From JAKLDO01 sp035354435 (GTDB lineage Bacteria > UBP6 > UBA1177), in contig DAOQAY010000049.1 in the NCBI GenBank assembly GCA_035354435.1, positions 1 through 17,898 on the forward strand: a stretch of 17,898 bases of DNA. The letters run 5' to 3'. The notes beneath the pieces are model-generated. The model was not told the origin of the DNA. It did not search any database and worked only from the letters and a program-made list of their open reading frames with translations. Of the stretch, positions 1 through 7,868 are shown piece by piece (position 1 is the stretch's first letter; each line of letters opens with the position of its first letter). Position numbers and translations under genes: made by a program.

Positions 1-228
1 TTTACAGACCGCAATACCGTCTTCATATATCTCAGGATTGATCTTGCTGCATTCAGCCTGAGTTGAATCGCAGAGTTCACCTTCATCCACCACAGCGTCA
101 CCGCAAAAAGGAATTACTGCAACGATATCTGAATCATCTATTTTATCAGCTTTCTTATTATCACAGGAGATAACTATCATGCAGAAAATTGCTGCAAAAA
201 TGTAAATTGCGGAATTATTGATCCTCAT
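1..228 (-). CDS. Partial Cys-rich lipoprotein, C-terminus outside the window
   Basis: The gene runs off the left edge, so only the first 76 codons are visible. ATG is at 226-228, two bases after the TGA of the upstream CAP-domain gene, so the pair is probably co-transcribed and translationally coupled; the ribosome site is weak. Residues 1-21 form a signal peptide ending in the lipobox VISC, with C22 as the expected lipidated cysteine. After a short charged stretch comes CGDAVVDEGELCD (residues 42-54), then further cysteines at 60 and 75. The pattern C-G-[DN]-x-x-V-x-x-G-E-x-C-D is typical of cysteine-rich repeats in surface lipoproteins of Myxococcota and related bacteria, often of unknown function. 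I infer an exported, lipid-anchored surface or periplasmic protein with disulfides. No enzymatic role can be assigned. Confidence 0.75.
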   Translation of the reverse strand, partial: MRINNSAIYIFAAIFCMIVISCDNKKADKIDDSDIVAVIPFCGDAVVDEGELCDSTQAECSKINPEIYEDGIAVCK

Positions 229-230
229 GG

Positions 231-1334
231 TCACTTCAATTCAAACCAGTAACTGAATGTTTCGGGAATATTGTTAATCAGTACATTTGTTATAGTGACA
301 TTATACTTGACACCCGTTTCCACTGATTGAGCATACCATCTTAAATTATTCGGAACACCATACCCTTCGCTATCAGATTTTTTACCTGAAACCTTAATTA
401 ACTTATTGTCAGGATCTTTGATAGCTATTGCAGCAGTAAGGAAATCTACCTGATCGTTATTCCATTTATTCATTTTGTCCTTAATCACTGTAAACGACAT
501 CATCACATTTTCATTATAAAACTCTGCCGGATAATATTTGTATGGATAAGCCACAAATTCTATTCCACTACCTGAAATGTCCTGCTCATCAGTATTTATA
601 ACTTTAATTGCAGCTCCTGTGATCTTTTTACTGAAATCATCTGCCCTTCCGAATGAGATATGGGCAAGCCACGGGTCAATCAGCCATCTTCTATGACCAA
701 GTGACTCGACATCTTCATCTGTCATAAATGCATCAACCACTGTTTTGCTTTTAAAAAGCAGCGGATCTATGCCCCACTGAATAAATATGTTGCTTTTATT
801 ACATCCAGTATAGGCATCTTCAGAATAACACTTCCAGTCACTGCCGGGAGTATGACTAAGCTCTTCATTTGCCGCTATTATAAGAGCACACTCGGCGGCA
901 TAAACATCATCTTCATCTTTATAGACAACCGGCGGAAGATCATGCAGAGAACGGATATAATTAACCCTTTTAAGAACAATATCCTTTTCATTGCCTGAAA
1001 CAGTTCCTGCTGCACACTTGGCAACATCAGGTTCGCTTGAATAAATAGAATTATTTTCTTCATCGTTAATATCATCATTATCATCATTATTTATATCCTG
1101 ATCGTCTTCCATATAATCAATATCATTATTGGTCTCACTGCCGCCACCTCCCGGTCTGTGATCGCTATCCGGTCTTACCTGATACTCATAATCATCATCT
1201 CCGGTATCTGAAATTGAATCATTGACAGCATTCTCATCTCCGGAATAGATATTGTCGTTTCTCTGATTACATGCGAAAAAAAACAAAACCATGAAAACCG
1301 GAAGAAAAGCACTCTTCCATTTTTGAAACAACAT
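231..1334 (-). CDS. CAP/SCP-domain lipoprotein with acidic linker
   Basis: A 367-residue exported protein. Residues 1-21 are a hydrophobic signal ending in FFAC, giving a lipidated C22. Residues 23-105 are a low-complexity linker rich in Asp, Asn, Glu and Ser, with a GGGG run near 62. The CAP (SCP/PR-1) domain spans about 107-265. It has a first helix with VNYIRSLHDLPPV, the histidine of LSHTP (H161) and the GHRRWLIDP signature (H214). Several cysteines (107, 149, 169, 178) could form disulfides. A C-terminal region (about 268-367) looks beta-rich and Ig-like. Bacterial CAP proteins are secreted or surface proteins, and the biochemical activity of most is unknown. The ATG at 1332-1334 is preceded by a purine-rich GAGGTGAGGAG. 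The linker probably holds the domain away from the membrane anchor. The Cys-rich lipoprotein gene follows after 2 bases. Confidence 0.85.
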   Translation of the reverse strand: MLFQKWKSAFLPVFMVLFFFACNQRNDNIYSGDENAVNDSISDTGDDDYEYQVRPDSDHRPGGGGSETNNDIDYMEDDQDINNDDNDDINDEENNSIYSSEPDVAKCAAGTVSGNEKDIVLKRVNYIRSLHDLPPVVYKDEDDVYAAECALIIAANEELSHTPGSDWKCYSEDAYTGCNKSNIFIQWGIDPLLFKSKTVVDAFMTDEDVESLGHRRWLIDPWLAHISFGRADDFSKKITGAAIKVINTDEQDISGSGIEFVAYPYKYYPAEFYNENVMMSFTVIKDKMNKWNNDQVDFLTAAIAIKDPDNKLIKVSGKKSDSEGYGVPNNLRWYAQSVETGVKYNVTITNVLINNIPETFSYWFELK

Positions 1335-1380
1335 CTCCTCACCTCACATAAGTTCTCTGGGATTATACTTATTTCAAAGC

Positions 1381-1409
1381 AAAAAAAAAGGCGGACATTG
1401 AAGCCCGCC
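1381..1409 (-). terminator. Intrinsic terminator after the coiled-coil gene
   Basis: On the minus strand, GGCGGGC and GTCCGCC pair as a 7-bp G+C-rich stem (one G-T wobble) around a 6-base loop, followed at once by nine T residues (1381-1389). It lies 24 bases past the stop codon at 1433, so it ends transcription of the 1061-residue protein gene. It also separates that unit from the downstream CAP lipoprotein gene, which must therefore have its own promoter in 1335-1380 or rely on read-through. Confidence 0.9.
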
Positions 1410-1432
1410 CACTGAAATATAATGCGCTTTAA

Positions 1433-4400
1433 CTATTCGCCCAGCTTAAGATCCTCTATCAGTGCAAGAACTTTAAGATAATACGGACTGTAAGGATCAA
1501 GTTCCTTTCTCAATTTTATAAGTATCTTTTTAGCTGTTTCAGGATCTTCAGAAACAGCCTGATAAGCTCTTTCATAGAGCGATCCAGCAGCCTTGTCTAT
1601 CAGTTTCAGAGCTTCTATACCGGCAGGGTTTTCACTGTCTGAATAGATAGCATCAAAAATATCTTTCCTGGCACCGGCAATATCATCCCCATTAAGCTTG
1701 TCCTTTGCACTTGCAATATAAGCTTCAACTTTGATGGAATTTATCATTTTTGTATAAGCACTAAACTCAAAATTCCTGTCTCTTTCAACTTTGAAAGCTT
1801 CGCCCGCAGATGTCTTACCTGAAGCTTTCTGGATCAGAGCATCGACCTTGGATTTATACTGACCGTCAATATTCTTTTTTAATGCCTCATATTTTGCTTT
1901 TGCTGCAACTTCCCTCTTTTCAGCATTCTTTAAATTTGCCTCATAAGTTGAAAGTCTCTTTTTAGCTTCAGTTCCCCATCCTGACTGCATTGTATCTGTC
2001 TGCTTTTCAGCAGCTTCAACATTAGCCCTGAGAGTTGTCTCCTCCTTTCCTCTCTGACCGACTAAAACTTTCATACTGTTTTCAAGCTGTCCAACTTTGG
2101 CAAGAATACCTTTTTTTGCCTGATCAGCCTTCTGTTCATATTTCTGGAAAAGACTCTGCCTTTCCTTTTCCTGCTGAAGCTCAAGAGCTTCTTTTTTCTT
2201 TTCGTTGCTTATTTCAAGATCACCGATCTTCTTTTCGCTGGCAACTCTGAATTTATCAAGCTTGTCTGTCAAAGCGTTCCTTGTCTTTTCAGCATTTGCA
2301 GAATTTGCAGTGATCTGTTTTTCCAAAGAAGAAAGCTGTTTTTTCTTTGCATCAAGATTTTTATCAAAAGCCGCTTTTCTTGCTTTAGCCTGCGCATCAC
2401 GGTCCGCATCCCTTGCTGCTGATCTCTTTTCAATTGCCTTCATTCCGGCATCTCTCGCAGCATTGGCATCAGCAATCTTCTTCTGAAGAGCTTTTTCGAA
2501 TCCGGCTTTTCCTTTCTCAAGAGCCTTCAACTCTTTTTCAACAGCTGATTTTTCCCCGCCCTTCTTCGATTTGAAATCTGCGATCTCCTTTTTAACAGAT
2601 GCCTCAAATTTTTTAAACTCACTGTCCAACGCATCACCGGCTTTTTTATTACTATCGACTATAGGCCCGGTTTCCTTTGAAATGAACTTATCGTGACCGT
2701 CTTCAAATTTTCCCAGCTCATCAGTTGCCGCTTTAAGATTCTTTCTTGCATTTATCCATTCAGCATTCTTCTCAAAGTTTTCAACTTTGTCCTCTATCTT
2801 TATGATCGAAGACTCAAGCACCTCGATCTTCTTTGCAAGTTCAGCCTGACCCTTTTCATAGTCCTTTTCTGCTTTTGCTTCTGCAGCAGACCTGTCGGTA
2901 TCGAATTTCTTTTCAAGTTCTTCTCTCTTCTTATCATTGGCTTCCTGCATTTTCTGAATGCGCTGATCCTGCTTATCAACATATTCGCTTATTTCACGGT
3001 CAAAAGCATCAACTTTCTGGGCAAGGTCCTGCATTTTTTTGTCATAGACTTCTGTTTCTTTATTAAGAGCGTCTATTTCTTCAGTACTTTTCTTTTCAAG
3101 AGCATCGCGGTCTTTTCTGTCTGTCGCTTCAAAAGCGGCAAGTGATTTTTCAAACAACTGACTTTCTTTCTGTTCATTATTGTCAAAATCAGAGCTCAGC
3201 TTTTCTATTTCTTTTGATAGAACCTGTATCTGCCTGTCAAGATCAGCATTTGCCTTTTCTATTGATTTAAGCTGGGTTTCAATCTCTTTTTCAGTATTTG
3301 CCGTTTCTTCTTTAAGCTTTTTCTGAGCCATAAGAAGTTCTTTTTTCAAATCAAGAGTCATTTTCTTATATTTCTTATCCATTTCCTTCTGATCAGCCTC
3401 GATCTCTGCTTTGTAAACTTCTTCCGGGGCTCTACTGTCATCAAGTTTTTTATTTAAAGAACCGATCTCTCTTTCAATATCACCCATCTTATCACGGTAT
3501 TTTGAGTCAAGATTTTCAAGATCAGATTTCATCTTTTCAATTTTCTTAAGATGATCAGCTTCAGCCTGCTTTTCCTGCTCTCTCTGATTCTTTTCCGATT
3601 TTTCGAAATCTCTTGTTATTTTATCGCGTTCCTTCAATTGATCTCTCATGGAATCATCAAGCTTATTAAGCTCAGTCTGTTTCCATTCAGCAACTGTACG
3701 GATATCTTTTTTTATTTCCTTGAAAATGTTCTTAACTTTTGTGTAATCAGCTTCAGTCGGATCATTATAACGGTTTTTCTTCGATGTTTCTTTTATAAAC
3801 TGAAGCTCTTTATAACCTTTTTCTCTGAGCTGAAGGTCTTTATCTTCAAGTCTTTTGACTACTTTAACAGCCTCGGACGGATTGCCGTCTTTTAAAAGCT
3901 GTTTCGCTTTTTCAACAGAAGATGCCATGTCATCAACAAGTCCGGCCAAGATCTCATCTCCGCCTTCCGTAAAAAGAGTAATCGCTGTCTGTGCATCTCC
4001 GGATTTATATGCTTTAAAACCGCTACGGAGTCTGTTCTTTTTCTCTCTATCTGAAAGACCTGTTTCAATAGCTTTTTTAGGAGTTTCTTTGGAATTATTA
4101 CCAACAGTGTCACCATCTTCATCATCGGCATCGTCACCCATTGAGCCGGCCGAAGAAAGATTTGTAGAAACATCTATCAACGCAGCGGCAATATCAGCTG
4201 CGAAATCTTCTGCATCAGTGTCTGCTTCGCCTTTAACAACAGGCTTTGCCACTTTTGCTCCTGATTTTGTAGAAAAAATATAAAGAGAAACAGACGGAGC
4301 GCCACTTACCATTTTAACTACCGGAAAAAGGATATAATCAACATTTTTTACAGCACGGGATTTTTCTCCTGCACATTTCCATTTTGTTGAACACGAATTA

Positions 4401-4618
4401 AACGCACTTTTATCATTAGTGGAAAGAACCTTATCACCATCAACGAGAATCACATCTTTCACTGTTTTGAAAATAAGTTTCATTTCCTTGCCGAGTTTTT
4501 TTGCAAATTCTGAAGAATCTTCTTTTCCCTTCGGATTTAAAACCGCCATTTTAGGTTCGGCATAAATCGAGGAAATCAACAAAAAGACCACTGTGAAAAC
4601 CAACATTTTTTTGAACAT
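1433..4618 (-). CDS. Large exported coiled-coil protein with TolB/CsgG-like N-terminal region
   Basis: A 1061-residue protein whose specific function I do not recognise. Residues 1-20 are a signal peptide with a plausible SIYA-E cleavage site and no lipobox. Residues 21-155 resemble the small alpha/beta domain of TolB-N, CsgG and FlgO-type periplasmic proteins: a MAVLNPKG strand, a variable middle, a Cys pair (76 and 82), then VDYILFPVV. An acidic linker (about 161-176) and a helical repeat-like stretch (about 190-280) follow. The bulk (about 290-960) is continuous heptad-type coiled coil rich in Lys, Glu, Ala, Asp and Gln. The last 100 residues look like short TPR-type helices. No membrane segment is seen after the signal, so it should lie in the periplasm or at the outer membrane as a long rod. 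The ATG at 4616-4618 has a weak AAGAAG site. The gene has its own promoter and terminator. SMC or Rad50 ATPases are excluded because no Walker motif is present. Confidence 0.8.
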   Translation of the reverse strand: MFKKMLVFTVVFLLISSIYAEPKMAVLNPKGKEDSSEFAKKLGKEMKLIFKTVKDVILVDGDKVLSTNDKSAFNSCSTKWKCAGEKSRAVKNVDYILFPVVKMVSGAPSVSLYIFSTKSGAKVAKPVVKGEADTDAEDFAADIAAALIDVSTNLSSAGSMGDDADDEDGDTVGNNSKETPKKAIETGLSDREKKNRLRSGFKAYKSGDAQTAITLFTEGGDEILAGLVDDMASSVEKAKQLLKDGNPSEAVKVVKRLEDKDLQLREKGYKELQFIKETSKKNRYNDPTEADYTKVKNIFKEIKKDIRTVAEWKQTELNKLDDSMRDQLKERDKITRDFEKSEKNQREQEKQAEADHLKKIEKMKSDLENLDSKYRDKMGDIEREIGSLNKKLDDSRAPEEVYKAEIEADQKEMDKKYKKMTLDLKKELLMAQKKLKEETANTEKEIETQLKSIEKANADLDRQIQVLSKEIEKLSSDFDNNEQKESQLFEKSLAAFEATDRKDRDALEKKSTEEIDALNKETEVYDKKMQDLAQKVDAFDREISEYVDKQDQRIQKMQEANDKKREELEKKFDTDRSAAEAKAEKDYEKGQAELAKKIEVLESSIIKIEDKVENFEKNAEWINARKNLKAATDELGKFEDGHDKFISKETGPIVDSNKKAGDALDSEFKKFEASVKKEIADFKSKKGGEKSAVEKELKALEKGKAGFEKALQKKIADANAARDAGMKAIEKRSAARDADRDAQAKARKAAFDKNLDAKKKQLSSLEKQITANSANAEKTRNALTDKLDKFRVASEKKIGDLEISNEKKKEALELQQEKERQSLFQKYEQKADQAKKGILAKVGQLENSMKVLVGQRGKEETTLRANVEAAEKQTDTMQSGWGTEAKKRLSTYEANLKNAEKREVAAKAKYEALKKNIDGQYKSKVDALIQKASGKTSAGEAFKVERDRNFEFSAYTKMINSIKVEAYIASAKDKLNGDDIAGARKDIFDAIYSDSENPAGIEALKLIDKAAGSLYERAYQAVSEDPETAKKILIKLRKELDPYSPYYLKVLALIEDLKLGE

Positions 4619-4704
4619 CTTCTTACCCTTTTTCTATTAAAAGTAACTAATATAAACTAAAAAAGCTCAACCTGCTTTTTACGACCAACCTTCAATTCCG
4701 CCAA

Positions 4705-4733
4705 AGACTAATAAAAACTCCCATTTTTGTCAA
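4705..4733 (-). promoter_or_regulatory. Sigma-70-type promoter of the coiled-coil gene
   Basis: The minus strand carries a perfect TTGACA (4728-4733), a 17-base spacer and TAGTCT (4705-4710, 4 of 6 consensus). This predicts a start near 4698 and a leader of about 80 bases before the ATG at 4618. The perfect -35 box suggests high expression independent of the upstream clpB-like gene. Confidence 0.7.
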
Positions 4734-4766
4734 AAAAAATTTAATGATTAACCATATTCCGACATA

Positions 4767-6848
4767 TTAAGACCGCGATAAAGCAAATACACCTTTTTTC
4801 AGGATAATTTCAACGGTATCACCTGATAAAATATCACCCTTTAATATCCCTGAAGCAAGAAGTGTTTCCACATTTCTCTCAAGATATCTTCTGACAGGCC
4901 TTGCACCATATGTCTGGTTAAAAGATTCAGATACAACTTTTTGAAGAGCTTCTTTACTGAATTTGATCGATATATCTTTGCTTGAAAGCACTTTATTTAT
5001 GTTAGATATAAGCAATTCTGCTATCTTCTTAACATGATCGATAGAAAGTGCGTTAAAAACAATGATATCGTCTATTCTGTTTATAAATTCCGGTTTAAAT
5101 CGTGTTTTTATCAGTTCCACAGCAAGATTTGAAGTCATTATCACAATTGTATTTTTAAAAGAAACCGTCCTGCCCTGATTATCTGTCAATCTTCCATCCT
5201 CAAGTATCTGAAGAAGAATATTGAAAACATCGTCATGTGCTTTTTCTATTTCATCAAGAAGAATAATACAGTAAGGCTTTCTCCTTACCGCTTCGGTCAA
5301 TTGTCCGCCTTCGTCATACCCGACATATCCGGGAGGAGCGCCTATCAGTCTTGAAACTGAGTGTTTTTCCATGTATTCGCTCATATCGATCCTGACCATA
5401 TTGTCAGTGGAATCGAACAGTTGCAATGCAAGCATCTTGGCGAGTTCTGTTTTTCCGACACCGGTAGGACCGATAAATATAAATGAACCGATAGGTCTGT
5501 TAGGATTGGTCAATCCGGCTCTTGACCTCAAGATTGCCATCGAAACACTTTCGATCGCTTTGTCCTGTCCGACAATGCTTTCTCTTAATTTTTCAGGAAG
5601 TGAAAGAATTCTGTCTTTTTCACTTTGAGTCATATTTGCCACAGGAATTCCAGTCCATTTGCTTACAATTTCGGCAATATGCTTTTCATTCAATACCTCA
5701 GTGACCATTATATTCCTGCTTGAGTTTTTTTCCTGAATTTCTTTCATTTTCTTTTGTAATTCAGCCAGTTTGCCATATTTCAATTCACTTAACTTTGTCA
5801 AATTATATTCTCTTTCCGCTTTTTCAATTTCCAGCTTAGTGTCTTCAATATCTTTTCTCAGTTTCTTAACAGCTTCAACAGATGCTTTTTCAGATTCCCA
5901 GATAGAATGCTGTTTTTCATACAATCCATCGACTTCTTTGAGTTTCTTCTCAAGATTTTTTATCTGTTCAGATGTTGAACCCGAATCTTCCCTTTTACAT
6001 CCTTCAATTTCTACCTGAAGCTGCATTTTCTTTCTTTTCAAATCGTCAAGTTCAGACGGCATACTGTCCATTTCTGTTCGAAGCATTGAGCAGGCCTCAT
6101 CAATAAGATCAATTGACTTGTCAGGCTGGAATCTGTCTGAAATATATCGGGATGATAATTTCACTGCGGCAACCATAGCCCCTTCTGAAATAGTAATACC
6201 ATGATGAATCTCGAACCTCTCACGCAATCCTCTTAAAATTGAAATTGTTTCTTCCTCATCCGGCGGTTGAACTATTAAAGGCTGAAACCTTCTTTCAAGA
6301 GCAGCATCTTTTTCAATATATTTTCTATATTCATCAAGTGTCGTTGCACCTATGCAATGCAATTCTCCTCGTGCAAGCATCGGCTTAAGCATATTTGCAG
6401 CATCCATGCTTCCGTCAGCTCTACCGGCTCCGACAATAGTATGAAGTTCATCGATGAAAAGAATTACTCTTCCTTCTGCTTTTTTTACTGCATTGAGAAC
6501 ATCCTTCAATCTTTCTTCAAATTCTCCACGGTATTTGGCACCAGATATCAGAGAACCTATATCGAGCTCAATGATCTCTTTATTCTTTAAACTCTGCGGC
6601 ACATCACCACGGACAATCCTTCTTGCAAGTCCTTCTACAATCGCTGTTTTACCTACTCCTGGAGAACCTATTATTACAGGATTGTTCTTTGTTCTTCTCG
6701 AAAGTATTCTTATTATCCTTCTGATTTCTCCGTCCCTTCCGATTACTGGGTCCAGTTTTCCTGATTTTGCCAGATCAATGAGATTTCTTCCGAATTTCTT
6801 CAACACATCGACTTCGTTTTCGCCAGCATTTACTTTAACATTTTCCAT
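4767..6848 (-). CDS. clpB: ClpB-type AAA+ disaggregase lacking the N-domain
   Basis: A 693-residue Hsp100 protein; typical ClpB has about 860. In order: D1 (about 15-265) with Walker A GSPGVGKT (61-68), Walker B ILFIDE (129-134) and pore-loop AKYRGEFE (Y106); the M-domain coiled coil that marks ClpB (about 266-385, with SELKYGKLAEL); D2 with Walker A GPTGVGKT (460-467), Walker B ILLDE (529-533), pore-loop GYVGYDEGG, sensor-1 N574, arginine finger R591 and sensor-2 GAR (648-650). The roughly 145-residue N-domain is absent. The start is firm: AGGAGG six bases before ATG, with a non-coding gap upstream. Compared with E. coli ClpB recalled from memory, 8 instead of 28 residues separate TSNL from FKPEFINR, a 20-residue deletion in D2. 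The active-site residues are kept, so I infer a working cytosolic ATPase that refolds aggregated proteins with DnaK. The alternative is a specialised paralogue beside a full-length ClpB elsewhere. Confidence 0.93.
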   Translation of the reverse strand: MENVKVNAGENEVDVLKKFGRNLIDLAKSGKLDPVIGRDGEIRRIIRILSRRTKNNPVIIGSPGVGKTAIVEGLARRIVRGDVPQSLKNKEIIELDIGSLISGAKYRGEFEERLKDVLNAVKKAEGRVILFIDELHTIVGAGRADGSMDAANMLKPMLARGELHCIGATTLDEYRKYIEKDAALERRFQPLIVQPPDEEETISILRGLRERFEIHHGITISEGAMVAAVKLSSRYISDRFQPDKSIDLIDEACSMLRTEMDSMPSELDDLKRKKMQLQVEIEGCKREDSGSTSEQIKNLEKKLKEVDGLYEKQHSIWESEKASVEAVKKLRKDIEDTKLEIEKAEREYNLTKLSELKYGKLAELQKKMKEIQEKNSSRNIMVTEVLNEKHIAEIVSKWTGIPVANMTQSEKDRILSLPEKLRESIVGQDKAIESVSMAILRSRAGLTNPNRPIGSFIFIGPTGVGKTELAKMLALQLFDSTDNMVRIDMSEYMEKHSVSRLIGAPPGYVGYDEGGQLTEAVRRKPYCIILLDEIEKAHDDVFNILLQILEDGRLTDNQGRTVSFKNTIVIMTSNLAVELIKTRFKPEFINRIDDIIVFNALSIDHVKKIAELLISNINKVLSSKDISIKFSKEALQKVVSESFNQTYGARPVRRYLERNVETLLASGILKGDILSGDTVEIILKKGVFALSRS

Positions 6849-6854
6849 AAAAAA

Positions 6855-6860
6855 CCTCCT
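6855..6860 (-). promoter_or_regulatory. Strong ribosome binding site fixing the clpB start
   Basis: A perfect AGGAGG on the minus strand, six bases from the ATG at 6846-6848. It shows that translation begins directly before D1 and that the missing N-domain is not a start-site artefact. Confidence 0.85.
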
Positions 6861-6877
6861 GAAAACAACCGGATATC

Positions 6878-6906
6878 TTTATAAGGTGATTTAATTGAAT
6901 TTCAAG
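6878..6906 (-). promoter_or_regulatory. Promoter of clpB, possibly heat-shock type
   Basis: The minus strand reads CTTGAAA (6900-6906) and, 16 bases after TTGAAA, TATAAA (6878-6883), an acceptable housekeeping promoter. CTTGAAA is also the -35 consensus of RpoH promoters, and CACCTTAT lies 11 bases further on, a loose match to the C-rich RpoH -10. I see no CIRCE inverted repeat. The RpoH reading is an inference from one good half-site and the identity of the gene. Confidence 0.5.
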
Positions 6907-6928
6907 ATGTAACAGAAATCAGAAAAAA

Positions 6929-7777
6929 TTACATTACAGCTGAAAAACCTGCATTAAGTGAAAACGATTTGCCGGCATTAACGGGAATTGCGGCTTCAAT
7001 TTCAAAACCGAAATACCCGCTGACAACTTTAAAACCTATGAAAATCCTGTCAATATTTATGAATTCCTGAGAAAAATAAAATGGCTCACCTTTAGGATTA
7101 AAAACATATCCGTCAGTTTGTTTGGAATAATCAAAATAACCGCCAAGTCGGTTTGAAGAAGCAAATGAAAAAAGATGACTGTAAGCCATGGAAGGTGTCA
7201 GCTTGACCTGATAACCTGCCACAAAAGTTTTAGATATTTTCAATCTGAGATCAATCATCTGCATGTTAAGATCCTTGGAACCGAAAAGTCTGTTGTACCC
7301 TGCTCCGATAGCGATATCGGGAGCATATTTTAATCCTTCATTGATTGCATATTCAAACCCGCCGCCGCCGCTTATCATTTCAGATAGAACGAAATACCTG
7401 AGATTTCCGAAAAGTTTTAATCCGAATCCGAAACCTTTTGAAACATGAAGGTCAAGACCGCTATAACAAGGTGGAATTCCTGAACTTACAGGCTCATCAT
7501 ATAATGCGTTTTTCCAGTAAGTTTCATCAAGACTTATTTTCGTAAATGAATATCCCAGACCTATCTCAAATCCGGCGGAACCCCTTGTTTCAGCTTCGCC
7601 GTAGAACATTGGAGCCATAGCAGCTGAGAATTCTTTGCTCATTTGAAGAAAATCTGCTTTAGGGTCGTCAGAATTACTTAAATTAAAAAGCATAAAATCC
7701 ATTCTTTGAGCTGGAAATAATGGAAAACTCAAAACCAGAAACAAAAAAAGTACCGAAAATGCTCTACCGAGTTTCAT
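6929..7777 (-). CDS. Exported beta-barrel-like protein of unknown function
   Basis: 282 residues from the chosen start. Residues 1-23 are a clear signal peptide (charged start, long FLFLVL core, FPA end). The rest alternates polar and hydrophobic residues in short strands separated by Gly/Asn/Asp turns, for example GFGFGLKLFGNLRYF and PDIAIGAGYNRLFG, as in outer-membrane beta-barrels. It ends in SAVM and lacks the terminal aromatic residue common in barrels recognised by BamA, so a periplasmic beta protein or an unusual barrel remains possible. The reading frame extends upstream to a TTG at 7817-7819, but that codon lies upstream of the likely -10 box. The ATG at 7775-7777 has GGGAG seven bases before it and gives a proper signal peptide. 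I do not recognise a family. Confidence 0.7.
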   Translation of the reverse strand: MKLGRAFSVLFLFLVLSFPLFPAQRMDFMLFNLSNSDDPKADFLQMSKEFSAAMAPMFYGEAETRGSAGFEIGLGYSFTKISLDETYWKNALYDEPVSSGIPPCYSGLDLHVSKGFGFGLKLFGNLRYFVLSEMISGGGGFEYAINEGLKYAPDIAIGAGYNRLFGSKDLNMQMIDLRLKISKTFVAGYQVKLTPSMAYSHLFSFASSNRLGGYFDYSKQTDGYVFNPKGEPFYFSQEFINIDRIFIGFKVVSGYFGFEIEAAIPVNAGKSFSLNAGFSAVM

Positions 7778-7784
7778 ATTGATA

Positions 7785-7789
7785 CTCCC
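7785..7789 (-). promoter_or_regulatory. Ribosome binding site choosing the ATG at 7777
   Basis: GGGAG on the minus strand, seven bases before the ATG at 7775-7777. It supports the shorter form of the barrel-like protein over the upstream TTG at 7819. Confidence 0.65.
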
Positions 7790-7811
7790 GAAAAATTCAT
7801 TATCACCTGAA

Positions 7812-7838
7812 ATTATCAAATCGCACCTGCAAAGTCAA
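7812..7838 (-). promoter_or_regulatory. Candidate promoter of the barrel-like gene
   Basis: The minus strand has TTGACT (7833-7838), a 15-base spacer and GATAAT (7812-7817, 5 of 6 consensus). The spacer is short, so confidence is moderate. It would start transcription near 7805, downstream of the rejected TTG start. Confidence 0.45.
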
Positions 7839-7868
7839 GAATTTAACCTGTTATAAAACTTAATCAAC

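Noticed and set aside
2693..3145. 150-residue plus-strand reading frame inside the coiled-coil gene
   Set aside because: It is antisense to a clearly coding gene, rich in Phe/Leu/Ser as expected from Lys/Glu codons read backwards, and has no ribosome site or promoter of note.
3855..4283. 142-residue plus-strand reading frame opposite the coiled-coil gene N-terminal part
   Set aside because: Shadow of a strongly biased coding region; low-complexity Ser/Ala sequence and no independent signals.
1433..4618. Coiled-coil protein as an SMC or Rad50-type ATPase
   Set aside because: No Walker A, Walker B or ABC signature, and it carries a cleavable signal peptide.
6454..6894. 146-residue plus-strand frame opposite ClpB D1
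   Set aside because: It mirrors conserved ClpB motifs, which fixes the minus strand as the coding one.
7778..7819. TTG start at 7819 for the barrel-like gene
   Set aside because: It would place 14 polar residues before the signal peptide, lies upstream of the likely -10 box, and has no ribosome site; the ATG at 7777 has GGGAG.
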